Shown here: positions 13,412 through 25,983 of the stretch, one piece after another
How positions within the stretch are numbered: position 1 is the stretch's first letter
How the letters are laid out: each line of letters opens with the position of its first letter
Origin: Trichuris trichiura
Taxonomy: Eukaryota > Nematoda > Enoplea > Trichinellida > Trichuridae
Length of the DNA: 64,000 nt
Direction: 5' to 3'
Assembly (NCBI GenBank): GCA_037903355.1
Contig: JBAJFE010000042.1
Location: 1,252,001-1,316,000 of the forward strand
Notes under the pieces: generated by a model
Databases searched by the model: none
What the model was told of the DNA's origin: nothing
Seen by the model: the letters and a program-made list of their open reading frames with translations, nothing else
Program-made: the position numbers and the translations under genes

Positions 13412-16400
13412 ATGCAGTCCGAGGCGAGCGACAAAGACGAGGTAGGCATTGTACCCTACTTGTCCATATGCGTATGCCATTATTATGCAATGTCGTGCAA
13501 GCTGAATAGCTTAGCCCCAAGAAGGGCAATAGGAAAATATTTTCCAACAATGTACAGCCTCGCACTATCTCTTCTCTTCAAGATAAAATACTTTCGTGTA
13601 CTTAGGCATTCAGTGAACCAACTATGCGTGAGTGCTTCGTTCAAGTATGGTGCACTTTAGGCAGGAAAAATCCTTCCGCCCTTTAGTAATTAGGTTGACA
13701 GTTGAAGGCCAAAGTTTGTCTTCCAATATTTGACTGTAACGTAGTTGCAACTCGGTCGGCCATCATTTGCATAGGCCAAAGATGAAGAGCACAAATACTG
13801 TAGGCAATGGAGTCCGCCGGGATTGACAGTGACGTCATGGAGGTAAGAAAGAGCAGAGAACTTTGTCACCTCAGGTTTCTCGTCTAGCCAATATTATCGG
13901 TGACATCGTAAGAAAATGCCTAAAGGGCATAAAATATGAACTACACTGATGGACAATGCTTTCTAATCGCGCTTAGCGGATACAAATCTCCGGGGAGCCA
14001 TTTCGATTTCAGCTAAAGATTAAAATAAGTGCACTATAGCCAAGCGTGTCTCAGCAGCCGACCGAATTGGTAAAGTGAGGCCCCAATTAGGAAAGCCCAT
14101 TGCGCAAGTGCTCGTTCGGCTCCATTAGGCGCAAGCTGCATTATTTTTCAAAAATTGAAAACGGATTATAAAGATGGTGTTACTCTTCTTCATTGCAGCT
14201 ACATCCGAAACGGCGCTTCATATGCAAAAGCATTCGAGCCAACTTTTACTTCAAATGCTTCGCCTTGTCGTCAATGATACTGGGTTGCGCTGTTGTCACT
14301 GGATGGTGCCAATTTTTTACCAACCCTAATGCCAGCAATGACCACAACGATTTCCATCATCGTCCCCAGCGGCGCTCCAACCAGCAGGAAGAATCTACGG
14401 TGGCCGTCTTGGCCGGGTGAGAGAGAGAGAGAGACATATTAATACATATGTGCGTATGCGCTGAGAGGGAGAGATGTGGTCATCAATTTCGCCACAATGC
14501 ACTTTGCATAATGAAAGTTCCAGTATAGTCATTATCGCATTGGGACGACGTCGTCCCATTTGTCGTTAACCGGTCACTCAGTTCTCCAATTAATTTTCTC
14601 CATTTCTGACTGGCTCACTGTGACACAATGCAGTTAATGAGAGGTTGACGTCCAGGTTATATATATGTACATGCTTTCTTTCTTGGGTCTACTAGTTGCA
14701 AGGCCTTCCACGTGCAGTCGCGTCAGGGAGAGCATCTAATACGTGCCTAGCCTAACCGATCGACTTCAATTTGTCCTCCTGACAATCAGATGATGTTTGC
14801 AGACGACTGATCGCTGACCACTGGCGCAACACATATTACGTAGAGGCAAAATCATAATTTCGATCTTCTATCCCCTAATGCCATTACAGTGAATTAAGAC
14901 TTAAGCAAAAATGCTAAAAATCCCAACTCGGGAAGTTCAAATCGCGTGACCGCGGCAAGAATTCAAATCTGTACAGTTTAACTTCACCGCCTTCCTCTCA
15001 CATAGGCTTCCCGTTTAGACTAAAGACGAAAAACAATATAGCAAAAGCAGATTTTTCTGTCCGCATTCTGGAATACTGTTAAGTATCTGTTCTGTTTTCT
15101 GTGAACCTAAATATCGACGAGAAATCTTGCAAAAGTGAATTCTTTGCCTTGGAAACGCTCAGGGGCCTACTTAGGCTGCCCTCCATAAGTTCAGGTCAAT
15201 ACCAGCTGGCAATACGTCTAGGCCGTACAAGTTCGCCAGTTATGTAAACAAATAGGTAAACAAAGTAAGTGAAGCTGCTTTTGCCAAACGAGCAATGCCT
15301 ATCCCGCCCTGCAACCTGCAATGGGTATTGCCCATCTCAGTTCTTACGCACTTCAAGCAGGCTTGACCTACGGAAGAACTGAAACTGGTAATACCTATTT
15401 TGGCAACATTTCAGCTCCTACTAGTAGGTTTGACAACGTAAACGCGGTTATTACTTCATTTAGCCTTTTAAAGAAAACATTTTTTTAATGAAGGCTAAAG
15501 CTCGATGCTTACCATCATTATTACCGCTGTGGTAAAGTCAATTCTTTCAACAATGGGTCTGAAAGCTTCTTTTTCAGATGATAATAACAACAGATCATAC
15601 ATGCCGTAAGAGGCTGGTAAAGAGACGATAGATATCTTTGAAAACAACTAACCCGTATTTATCGTACACAGACTAAAAAACGTATATTAATAATTACGAT
15701 TTTGAGATTTCCCTTATCATAATTCCTTGTAACAGCTAAGACGAAAACCGTTTGTCACTTTCGCTCTTTTTCGCAGAACGGCTTCTTAAGCAGTGAATAA
15801 GAAGTTAAAGCCGTCCCGGAACGTGATTCGCGGTAGGGTGGGAGCATTTTCAACAAAATATATTCGCTGCGATCAGATTGCAGCGTTTCATTTCGAACCT
15901 GAACACTTAAAGTAACAGTACACTTCAGCTTAACTACCGTAAGGCAGATGAACCTGTTAATCTTCTTGTTTTGAATACAATGACTACGACTAAAAAGGTT
16001 AATATTTAATATGTTTAACCTGCGTTGAAAGAACTATTCCCCCATTGGCCTTTGACATAACCGTAACATTATCCTTACTGAGAGCAGGCGAAATTCGACT
16101 TGTCACTATGGGTTTGTTGGTAAAAGCTAATTTTTTGCAAATTAAAGCATTACGTTAAATCTTCGAAAAACGCTAACTCACTAATCGCGTAATGCCTTAG
16201 TTTGCAAATGCTGTTCTAACAATCAGTGCTAGATTATACGTGCACAGCTCAACAGACGATATCACTTGTTTTCAGAGATTTGCATTTTCTTATTAACTAA
16301 TTATCTCCGGCGAATGAACCTGACGACAGCTGCGCGTATGCGTGAAGTGCAGACGGCTTTTTCACTCTCAACGAATCTGCAGAATTTGCAAATACAACGC

Positions 16401-18369
16401 TCATCATTGTGTACACATTCCTTTATTTACGCGACGACCAGGAAAAGTTGCTTAATCACTTGACTTAAAGCCTAACAACTCAGTGTGTCGTGCTCGTATT
16501 GAATGGAGCAATAGAATGCTTTTCAGCATAGTCGTCGTTGCCCGTTTTGAAGAAAAAAGGTTACATTATCAATATTACAAAGTATCGAAAGCTTACACTA
16601 GCTAGCAAGCAGTTTATGGGGAATAATAGAAAATGAACTTACGCCAAGAGAGCTACGACGAGTAGAAGCTTTCCACGTGTCACAGCTGAAACCCAAAAGG
16701 CTGAGCAACTAAGGGCGCAAACTTTCTTCCGCCTTTGCTGACCGATTCATAACAGACGTAAACCCTGAAGCATATTATAATTCATGCTTCCGGAGAATGC
16801 GACATAGCCAATTTCAGGAAAGGTCTATTAGCGAGCGATATCGTCTAACGCTAAGCAGCCCAAAAGCAAAAACCCGTTTTTAAATTGAATTTAAACGTAC
16901 CAAGTAGAATAAGATCAAACCTAAAAATCATAATGCTTTTATAGAGTTTATAGCCCACCGGCAGGACCATGCGACGAAGGTTACGCCTTTATTCCTATGG
17001 CTTTTGCGGCAATGCTCTACTGTTTGTACCTTATGGAATGTTGGCACTATCGCTCCCGGTTGGACCAAGTGACCAAGGTGAGCACTAACACAAAGCAACG
17101 CCTATCGTCTAAACTGCAATTGTTCCCCGATTGCAGAGCGACGTACATGCCGTATACGGATACGTACAAAGGCTGCAAGCTGCTTCGCCGGTAGTTTGGT
17201 GGCAGGCAGTCAGCTATCATTACATGCGAAGAACGCGGCATATCACAAGGTCAATTTGAATATTCAAATTAGATGACCACACATTAATACTGTTTGCGCG
17301 TTTCAGATATCGCAACGGAGACGCAGTTGTAGCCAATCAGGTATACTACGAGCGAGTGAATTCGAAGACCGCCACTTCGGGATTTTTGTATCAAACATGC
17401 GGCGTTAAGGACATCTCGAAGAGACTGCTCGGTTTGGAGGACTTTCCCGTGACTAAAGTGCGATTCACTAAAAGTTTCGTCTTCACCACGCTGCAAGCTG
17501 CCAACGAATTTGAGGATCAACGTGCCAGATTCTTCCAGGAAAATGAAATGGTCGATGATTACATGGAAATTCGAGAGGGCATGGATCTATTGAACGTAGC
17601 GTTTAAAGACCATGTATTTGCCTTCAGCACAAAAGATAAGCAGCCGTGGTTCTACTCAAGGACAATGTTCTGGTTCCTATCCGTATGCTTGCTCTCTTGG
17701 CCTCTGCGCGTATTCATTGATTGTCGAACGGCTCATGTCCATTACCAGGTTACCAAGCTATTTGGTTCCAATTATTTATCTCCAAGCAACCGCTACAGCA
17801 CTATGCAAAGGGACGCAAACCGCGCTGATTCAAACGGTGATGCTGCCGCTCCGGAACAAGGATATCTAATAGTACCAAGTTATTCGGAAGCAATGCTTAT
17901 GGACTTGGCTCCCGGAACCGTCGTAGCGGATACATGGCATACGGGCAATCAACAAAACCGCTTATTACTCAGTTTTAGCGGGAAACTGAAGCATACATTA
18001 AACGACTGGAATTCCGTTCTTAGACCGGCTAGCAAAAGCTCAAGTTTAATTTTTGCCCGTCGTTCCCGCTCATTAACTTTCACAAAAAAGAAGCCTTCGG
18101 ACGATCCTGGCCATTCGCCGGAAGTGAACGAAGAAGGACAAAGGAATACAGCACCTCGCTCCATCAGCTTTGGTGGTACGTCTTTCAATTATTCGCAGCT
18201 ACCAAGTACGGCAGTTCCATTGGAACCAACCATTGAAAGAGATGAGAACACTGAGGAGGAGCCACCTCCATCGTACGATATGGCGGTAAAGTGCTGTAAG
18301 CCACTCTTTAAAAGTGACAAACGTCAAGACAAAGATACGTTGCTCGCTCACGGTGGAAGACGTATATAA
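13412..18369 (+). CDS. TMEM151: TMEM151-family transmembrane protein
   Basis: Exons: 13412-13441, 14199-14416, 16954-17077, 17137-17249, 17307-18369; phases exact, 515 aa. Human TMEM151A/B features appear in order: a first hydrophobic segment (FKCFALSSMILGCAVVTGWC), then GPCDEGYAFIPMAFAAMLYC with a second segment, MECWHYR, VVWWQAVSYHYMRRTR, YRNGDAV, CGVKDISKRLLGLE, RARFFQENEMVDDYME, a third segment ending LSWPLRVF, HYQVTKLFG, the tail motif VPSYSEAMLMDLA, and a near-terminal PPPSYDMA. The last two are conserved in vertebrate members; PPPSY could bind WW domains (inference). Its function is not established; vertebrate members are neuronal membrane proteins. The first coding exon encodes only ten residues, and an alternative lies at 13807-13842. 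Intron 3 is 2.5 kb. Confidence 0.9.
13807..13842 (+). other. TMEM151: Alternative first coding exon candidate of TMEM151
   Basis: A 36-nt open segment starts with ATG and is followed directly by a strong donor (GAG, then gtaagaaag). It encodes MESAGIDSDVME and ends in phase 0, exactly like the upstream exon at 13412-13441 (MQSEASDKDE). Either could join the exon at 14199. The two share the start ATG(C/G)AGTCCG, suggesting exon duplication or alternative promoters. Confidence 0.5.
14417..16953 (+). other. TMEM151: 2.5-kb intron of TMEM151
   Basis: Lies between the exons ending LAG and starting PPAGPCDEG. A (GA)n tract at 14419-14434 begins two bases into the intron, so the donor is embedded in the microsatellite. 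The interior has only short frames; I see no nested gene. Confidence 0.7.
14419..14434. repeat. (GA)8 microsatellite at a splice donor
   Basis: Sixteen bases of pure GA dinucleotide directly follow the GT of the TMEM151 exon 2 donor. Confidence 0.95.
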
Positions 18370-19921
18370 ACCGATTCGTTTCGCTTTCTTCGTTGCTTCC
18401 TGCTAACGAAGGCAATGGAAACAACTTGAGCTTGCTTTCCCTGGGATAAAGGTGCGGAAAATCGAAAAGGCATATTCACTTTGTCAGACGACTACAACAA
18501 GACGACGACAATTCCCGAACCTTCGGAATGACTGAACATGAACGCTCTTGCCGATTGCGTACGGCTTACGTAAAAATTAAATTACTAAAGGCGTACTGTA
18601 TTTGGGCGAAATTCAATTTTGAAATCATAAACATGCCCGCCTGAAGAATTTTTAAACGACAACCTAAAGCTGTTGAATTATCAAAAAGTAGGTTACTATT
18701 TTTGATACAAAGCGCTACTAACCTTTTTCTAAGCTTCGAAGGGAAACACGAAAACTTCGCTTCAGGCAAAACAGTAATACCGAAACTGTATTATTTAGTT
18801 GTCAGGTTGCCAATTTTGTCGTTGCGACTAAAGCACCACCGACATTAAATCACTCGTCGTGGTCACTTCAAAAGCACCGGAAAATGATTAATTCATTTTT
18901 GCGGATAGCTCATACCGCAAAAATCCAATTTAGTAGACGACTTTGAAATTTGCATTTCGCGTTTGTGATTTTCCGTTTTCGCCTGTTAATCGAATAAGAC
19001 GAATCGATTTCTTTCCTTCCTGTCAACCTGCCCTTTCTTTCACTCTTGCTACTGAGCTTCTTAAGCGCTACTTAAATTAAGAAAACCAGTATCCGAATGT
19101 TTCAAGCTAATGCCAAAGACATCTCTGCTCTTAAGCTAACCAGAAGCCATTCAACAAATAAACAAGACTGTTCGATTGCATGATCATTGTATATTAGAAA
19201 ACGTAGTGCAGATGGCGATTCTCCTTTCGCTCAAAAAAACTTTTTTTAAAGAAACTTCTTATGCAACAATGAACAACGCTGCGCAACTACTCAATGCTAA
19301 ATTCGCAGTTAAACCTAAATCTGAACTTGGAACACTACGTACGCAAAGCGCTGCGGAATTTATTATGCCGATAAGCAAACCTGCGCATCATATTGTGAAC
19401 GTACGTTGAAAGCGATAGTGATGCAAATACCCGCCAAGCAAATTTTGGTAAGGGAATTCTATTGAAACGAACCTGCGCGTTATTATACTGTCAGAAAGAG
19501 TGAATTGCAGCATTGAGCGGTGGAATGTGATTTGTCATGCCAAAATAGCGAGCATAGGTTGCAGATAGGTACTCATTATATTATAATTGCGTTAAAACTT
19601 GCCTTAAGGTGTCGCCTAATCATGTGTTTAAGGATAAAATATTTTTGTTATCTAATCAGACTTGTTTGGGGCGTATAGATGCTCTTGGCGCAGTATTATT
19701 TAATCTTATGCTTCAAGCAAACGTTTTTGAAAGCACTTGTTATGTCAGTTTTGCTTTTTATAAATTTTATGCTGCGTGGGCGATTTTGCGGTTCCGTTTG
19801 CTCAAAGCCTATATTAGTGTCTGCATCTTTTAGTAAAAGTGCATCGATCTGTTTTAGGCGTTCTTTGGTGCATCCGTATTTGCGTAGAAGCTTTCGCACT
19901 GTTTGATTCGTTAAATTTGCC
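18370..19921 (+). other. Intergenic region between TMEM151 and SEC24
   Basis: Holds the 3' UTR of TMEM151 and the promoter of SEC24. Short open frames exist (for example 19176-19409) but none has supporting features. An ATTTGCAT octamer is at 18948. Confidence 0.5.
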
Positions 19922-22900
19922 ATGTATCCGCCCGGCTTTTGTCCTCCAAAGAATCAGTTGGTTAGGACGGCTCCGCCAGTACCAGGTGGTATAGGCTTCC
20001 GTCCGCCAAATGGTCCGGTGTACAACCCGCCCATGGGGCCAGGAACCATTCCACAAGCTGGAACTGCTCAACCTCTTCCTCCATCCGGTCTCATGAATGG
20101 CTATCCGGAAATTGGTGTACCTGGTTTGCCCGCCGTGAAATCCTTTAGTACATCGGTGCCTCAGATGCCAACACCTAATCCTGGAATGGTGTTTTCTCCA
20201 TTTCCTCCGACGCAGAACTTTCTTTCTGCTAATACTGCGCAACTTCCACCGGTTGAGCCTCCTTGCGGACCTTCAGTAGCTTCGCTGCCTAGAGTTCAAA
20301 TTCCTCCACCAACCAGTTACCCACCGCCGCCCATAGGGATATCTGCAGCGTCGGCTAAGTGTACGCCAAAGGATGTTTCTGCCCTTGATGCCCTCTTTGC
20401 TTCTTCTAATCTAATATCGGATGCATCCCAAGGGGATACAAGTCCAGTAAGCGCGGAATATTCAAGACTTTATCATATCGACTTGTTTTGAAGCGAGGCA
20501 CCGTAGATTTGTTGAAAGAACGTCATATACTGCCCTCAACGCCAGTCGAACCTCCAACAGTGGTGTTACCACCTCCATACGACAGTTCCGAGATTAGTAT
20601 TCAACCAGAGTAAGTGGTTTTTGTGCAACATATTGTGTCCGTAACTATTTTTTAAACTTTTTTTTTAGTGTTCTTCGGTGTACGCTAACTACGGTTCCTT
20701 CGAGTGCTATGGCATTGAAAAAAGCTCGGCTTCCGTTAGGACTTATAGTGCATCCTTATAAGGACCTAAAGAAGCTGACCATATTGTCGACAAGTGTTAT
20801 AGTTCGTTGTCGTACTTGTCGAGTGTACATAAATCCGTACGTTTACTTTCCCGATCAGCAGCATTGGCGGTGCAACTTGTGTGGCAGAGTCAATACGCGT
20901 AGGTTGCTGCCTTACATTTCAAAAAATGTCGCGTGCTGATCAATCAATTTTTCGTCTGTGCAGTTCCCGAGGATTTTTACTACGATCCCGCAACGCAGAC
21001 TTTTGGTGATCCAACAAGGCGACCGGAAATTAGGAACGCTTCCATCGAATTTGTCGCACCGGCTGAATACATGGTAAACAGTCGTATATTCTCTTTTCTT
21101 GGCTTTATTTTCCCCAGCAAACTTTCCTTTTTAAATGCGATGTTATGTTTACTTTTGTTTTATAATATGCGGGTTGTCTTTACGCAAAAAGGCGAGTGGA
21201 TTAATTGCTGAAGGAAGCCATGTAGTCCGGTAATAACATTGCTTACAACTGTGTTAAGTGTGACAGACGTTTTGTTTCGTTTCCAGCTCTGGAAAGCTGA
21301 AATCGGTTATTCAGTATTGCGTGAACTGATAAATCATCTTTAGGCACGGAATCCGCCGCCAGCGTGTTACGTTTTTGTTTTCGACGTCTCCATTGCGGCC
21401 ATTGAAACTGGTACGTCAAAAAACCTTTTTCTGTCCTTGCAGAAAAGCTTTTATGCAAATTAGTTGCCCCTCTAGTTTGCTGGAACTTTAAGACGTTGTC
21501 ATCGTAGCGTTTAAGTACGCGTTGAGCAACAAGCCGATAACTTTGGTTTAAGTAGTTATTCGAACCTGAGGGCATTTACAGTAACTGTGATATGCACGGT
21601 CACCTAACAGACCAGACGGAAAAGCATTTCAAGCTGTTTTTTTCCTTGAAAGCTTTTCTTTAACCTTCGAGCCTTTTGCACTTACATTTAGGCTGAATAA
21701 GCGGAAATGCTGCAACTACTGTTCTTGTAATAAGTGAAAGATAGGTACAAATATTTATACAGTATTCAATTTTTCAAACAGACTTACTGTACTATTCTCG
21801 GTGTTTTCAGGTAACTTATTAAAATTAAGCTCCTTATTTAAGAAGCTTAGCCTTTTTAAATTTGTTGCGTAAAGGCTTAGATTCTCATAACTACTCTATG
21901 CTACGAAATGACAGAACTGGTCGCGAATAATACGTCGTGCAGAGTGAAGTATTTTGCCGATACTCAGGTTCATTACGGTATAATTTCAAAAATAAAAGTA
22001 AACAAGCGGCTAGCTAGTTGGAAAACGTTACGGTAAACTTGAGTACTACGGTCGTTTCGAATCGCTCACGACTGTAGTTTGAAAAGCGCGAAAAGTATTA
22101 TGCTCTATACTTTACGCGTAATATATTTGCGTCATTGCCTTTTTTAAGGTTATCTGAAAGTTTTTTGCGAAAAACTATGCGAGCACTTAAGCGCTCTTCC
22201 CGGAGATGAGGACACGTTGATTTGCTTCATGGCGGTCGATTCGGCACTCCATTTCTTCTCTCTCAAAAGTGGTTGTCGCCCGAAGCACTTAGTGATGCCC
22301 GAAGTTGACGGTAGTAGAAAGCTGCTTCGTGCTTGCCCATTCAAAAATTCAATTGCAGACTATATTTTGCCATGTCAGACGGACGTTCTCGCTCCGCTGC
22401 ACAAAATGGAGCAGGTAGAAGGCCATGGCCATTTTGCGGAATATTCGACTTTTGTGTTCTCGTAGGAAGTGCGGGAATTTTTGAAAACGCTTCCGGAGCT
22501 GTTCGACAACGGAAACAGTCCGCACTTGGCATTCGGTTCCGCCATATCCGCTGCTCATCAATTGATTGTAAACTTTGCATTAGCAATCGCACTGTCGCCA
22601 CAGCAGTAGTTATAGGCGTCTACCGGTGGACGGGTTACCGCATTTTTGGCAAATTTGCCGGACATTGGTCAAGGATGTCTCCAGAACCGAGAAGACCCAA
22701 ATATGCGGGCTGCCAAGGTAACATGTTGTCGGCATCTTTCCACACTGTTACTATTTTCTTCCTTTTTTCTTAGGAAGTGAAGCATATGACCGCAGTGTGC
22801 GACTTTTACAAGCTTCTCGCTCTCGACTGTACGGCCAACCAAGTGGCCGTTGACTTGTTCATCCTTAGCGACCGATTCGTCGACGTGGCTACTGTAGGTA

Positions 22901-24513
22901 ATACCTGCGCATACTTTTTACGTTACGCGCGAATGTGAAAAACCGTACTTTTCTCCACAGCGGACATATCAAAGTACACCGGTGGCTACATTGCTCACTA
23001 CCCAAGTTTCAACATATGCAACAATCCAACAGAGTTAGTGCGTTTCACCGAGGACATGAATCGCTACTTGCTGCGCAAAATTGGCTTCGAAGCGGTGCTG
23101 CGCGTTCGGTGCTCAGCCGGATTTGCCGTGCATACGTTCTTTGGAAACCACTTTGTCCGCTCCACCGACGTGGTCGTCTTAGCAAACGTTAATCCCGACT
23201 CGGCAATGGGTGTCCTCTTGGAAATAGAGGACAGTATCGATTGCAGAGTGGCCTGCTTCCAGGTGAGCTATTGCAAATGTCATCCATGGCTACGAACAAT
23301 AGTAAATATATACCTTCTTCCAGGCAGCCTTACTGTACACAACTAGTCACGGTAAGCAGCGGGTGACCAGAGGCAGTTGAAAAAGAAAGCCATAAAAATC
23401 GCGCCATCTTTTTCTTCAGGCGAACGAAGGATTCGAGTACACACGATTTGCCTACCCACGTCGGAAAGCATCGCCGAAATACATAACGGTGCCGATGTGC
23501 AAACTGTGATTGCTTTGCTGGCTAGGATGGGTACACATGCGAAGAGCTCATTTTTCCAACACCTATTTAAGATTTTTGCATATTTTAGCGGCCGATCGAT
23601 GTATGAACGGCGGTAGTCTGCAAGCAGCACGAGAAGCAATGGTCAATGCTGTTCTGGACAGCATCTACGCCTACAATATGTGTTTAAATTCAAAACAATT
23701 CGGCAGGGTTCTTTGCTCTTGGAGTTTACGCCTCTTTCCTCTATACGTGTTGGCACTTCTGAAACACGTTCGTTAACGCAACACATTATTACATTATGTA
23801 AATTGTTTTCTTTTTAGAAAGCCTTTGCTCACGGAACAAGCGTCAAATTGGACCATCGAATTTTTGAAATGTGCAACCTGAGAACTATGCCTCTGTTTTA
23901 CCTAATGCTTGACATATATCCAAACCTTTATCCAATCCACAGCTTTTCGAACGAGGTGATCATAACGACCGGACGCAATGATCTTTTTTAGAGTGTAGCG
24001 CACTTGTTTAGGATGAGATCCCGCCACTGCTATCTCTTTCATTTGAAAAGGTTGACCGCCATGGTATTTACCTGATGGATACCGGACGGTATTTGTTCCT
24101 GTACGTTGGTCAAGCCGTTTCGGATACGCTCTGTCAAAACATATTCAACGTTACGTCGTACAAAGAAATTGTCGCCGGATTGGTAAGGCAACACACTTGC
24201 CTATATTTCAATGTTGAAAAGTTGTGTACACCTCTGCGCAGGTGAAACTGCCCGAATTGGAGAACGTACAAAATGTAGCAGTACGCAAGTTCATTGATCA
24301 ACTAAGAAGCGCTAGACCACTCGCATCGCCGCTTCGGATAATCAAGTACCTTTGAAGAAAAGAAGGGAACTTTTGTACATGTTTTTTTCATACAGGGAAG
24401 ACAGTCCTTCGCGCGAGTTGTTCACTACGCGATTGGTCGAAGATCGAACAGACTCGACGCTTAGCTATACGGAATTTTTGAATCACATTCAAAAGGAGCT
24501 TCAACCAAAATAA
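19922..24513 (+). CDS. SEC24: SEC24 COPII coat cargo-selection subunit
   Basis: Pairs with SEC23 in the COPII inner coat and binds cargo at ER exit sites. Eighteen exons: 19922-20446, 20494-20609, 20669-20898, 20964-21073, 21344-21410, 22149-22310, 22359-22414, 22466-22567, 22616-22717, 22774-22897, 22961-23262, 23324-23351, 23420-23530, 23589-23767, 23818-23955, 24012-24182, 24242-24345, 24396-24513; 914 aa, phases close. A Pro-rich N-terminus (about 175 aa) precedes the zinc finger CRTC...CNLC, the trunk (PPPACYVFVFDVS; GGRVTAFLANLP; DFYKLLALDCTANQVAVDLF), RYLLRKIGFEAVLRVRC, the helical region (AREAMVNAVLDSIYAY; SLRLFPLYVLALLKHKAF) and the gelsolin-like end with VEDRTDSTLSYTEFLNHIQ. It resembles SEC24A/B more than C/D, by eye. 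Includes a 28-nt microexon. The N-terminal ATG opens directly into the Pro-rich segment. Confidence 0.96.
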
Positions 24514-24621
24514 GACGACGACGACGATGACGATAGGCTAAGGATTGTTGAAGGCATACAAAAGTGGTCATTTGGTGCTCCATTGAGAAGACAGCATTTG
24601 CTGCTACGCCTTTGACGACGA

Positions 24622-25983
24622 CTAACTTTCCGTTATCACAGCGTACCTATAATAATATACATAAATACGTATGACGATCAATGACCGATTAAACTGTTTT
24701 ACTGAAACGTACTCTCGTAAAAGCTTTTCCAAGTCTTCAGCTACAAAGTCTTCGCCTAGATGGTCGGCTAACCGTACCAAATTCAGGATCAGTTCCTTAT
24801 TTTTGTACACTTGCAATGTTGGAAGACCGTACCTACGCTGAAGATAAAAAAAAAGTTGACGATATGCTAAAATACTTGAATATTAAATTGAAGCTTACGA
24901 ACTGTGGACTCATTCCAATGGCGGATGCTCTTGATCGGCAAAAGTTGAAATGAGGATACCAAGCAGCCATATCGCGAAAAGCTTCGTCCATCGCAGCACA
25001 GCCCGGTACGTCCTATAAGTCATATTTTGTAAAAACTTTCCATATAAGCTCTGTTACGTTTGCCTTTTCGTAAATGTGAATGAAAACGGTCGTCTTCTTG
25101 GAGCCTTCCTCGATAACATCCGACATCTCTTCTTTGCTGCTTAATTCTCTGATGGTGCCGTAACGAGAGCTTTAAAAAATCGAAAATAATTGGCCGAAAA
25201 ACATGGAACGAAATAGCGCCTACTCTTCTCCCTGAGAATACTTAATTCGCAACTCTTCCATACGCTTCAAAGCAAATTGGCGAAGCTCGTCGTCGTTGGA
25301 AAATAAAGCTGTCACTTCGTCCGCAGAGTTCTCGTTTTCTTCCTGATAAAAAAACGCGATAAGATATCGCATGGGCATTTAATTCTCCTTTGGACATCCT
25401 CTTACCGTAGCGCAAAACATGGAACGACTTTTCGCTATTTCATTGAGTCTTTTTTCCGCTTCCGCAGCCTCGGCATTCTTCATCCGGCAGAAAAGGCGCC
25501 AATCTTCAATGACGCCCTTGGGGCCAGTCTAAGCAATCAACCTTATTAAAGAACATGTTGACTACGCAAAGGAATAGACGACGATCGATACGGCAATATT
25601 ATGCATGTTATTAACTTTCGCTGATTGGGGAAGTTGTCGTGCAAGCTAATCGAAAAACGCCAAAGCGGGTAGAAGAATTTTGATACCAAACTACTCCGTC
25701 TGATTTACGCTTAACCTATGGCAAAACGATCGATAAGACTACATCTTGAATGGAGCAGTCGTAAGATTCCATTAATACTCGAATTGTTAAAATTTAGAAA
25801 ACGTACATTTGCCGAAGAACCGTTTTTTGCAGCCGAACGGGGCGTCAAAGCGGGCGAAGAGAGACCATTCGGGATGTGCTCGTCTTTTTCCGCGATACCA
25901 TCTTCTTCTAACTCATCGTCGCTTTCGCTGCTGCAGTAGTTGTCACCGCGATAACCCAATATTTTATCTTCGAGAGAAACCAT
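24622..25983 (-). CDS. PDCL: Phosducin-like protein 1 (PhLP1)
   Basis: A co-chaperone that binds G-protein beta-gamma and helps CCT fold the G-beta subunit. Exons: 25983-25807, 25528-25406, 25342-25224, 25169-25064, 25012-24899, 24837-24622; 284 aa. It begins MVSLEDKILGY and an acidic stretch, then TGPKGVIEDWRLF (the G-beta-gamma-binding helix region), a charged helical segment, and the thioredoxin-like domain: TVFIHIYEK, DVPGCAAMDEAF, ASAIGMSPQF, GLPTLQVYKNKELILN and RLADHLGEDFVAEDLEKLL. These match PDCL closely. The fourth intron appears to use a GC donor (25063); a GT donor six bases later would add two residues. The last 25 residues are hydrophobic and Tyr-rich rather than the acidic tail of vertebrate PDCL, so a missed final intron is possible. 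Convergent with SEC24, 108 bp away. Confidence 0.93.
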
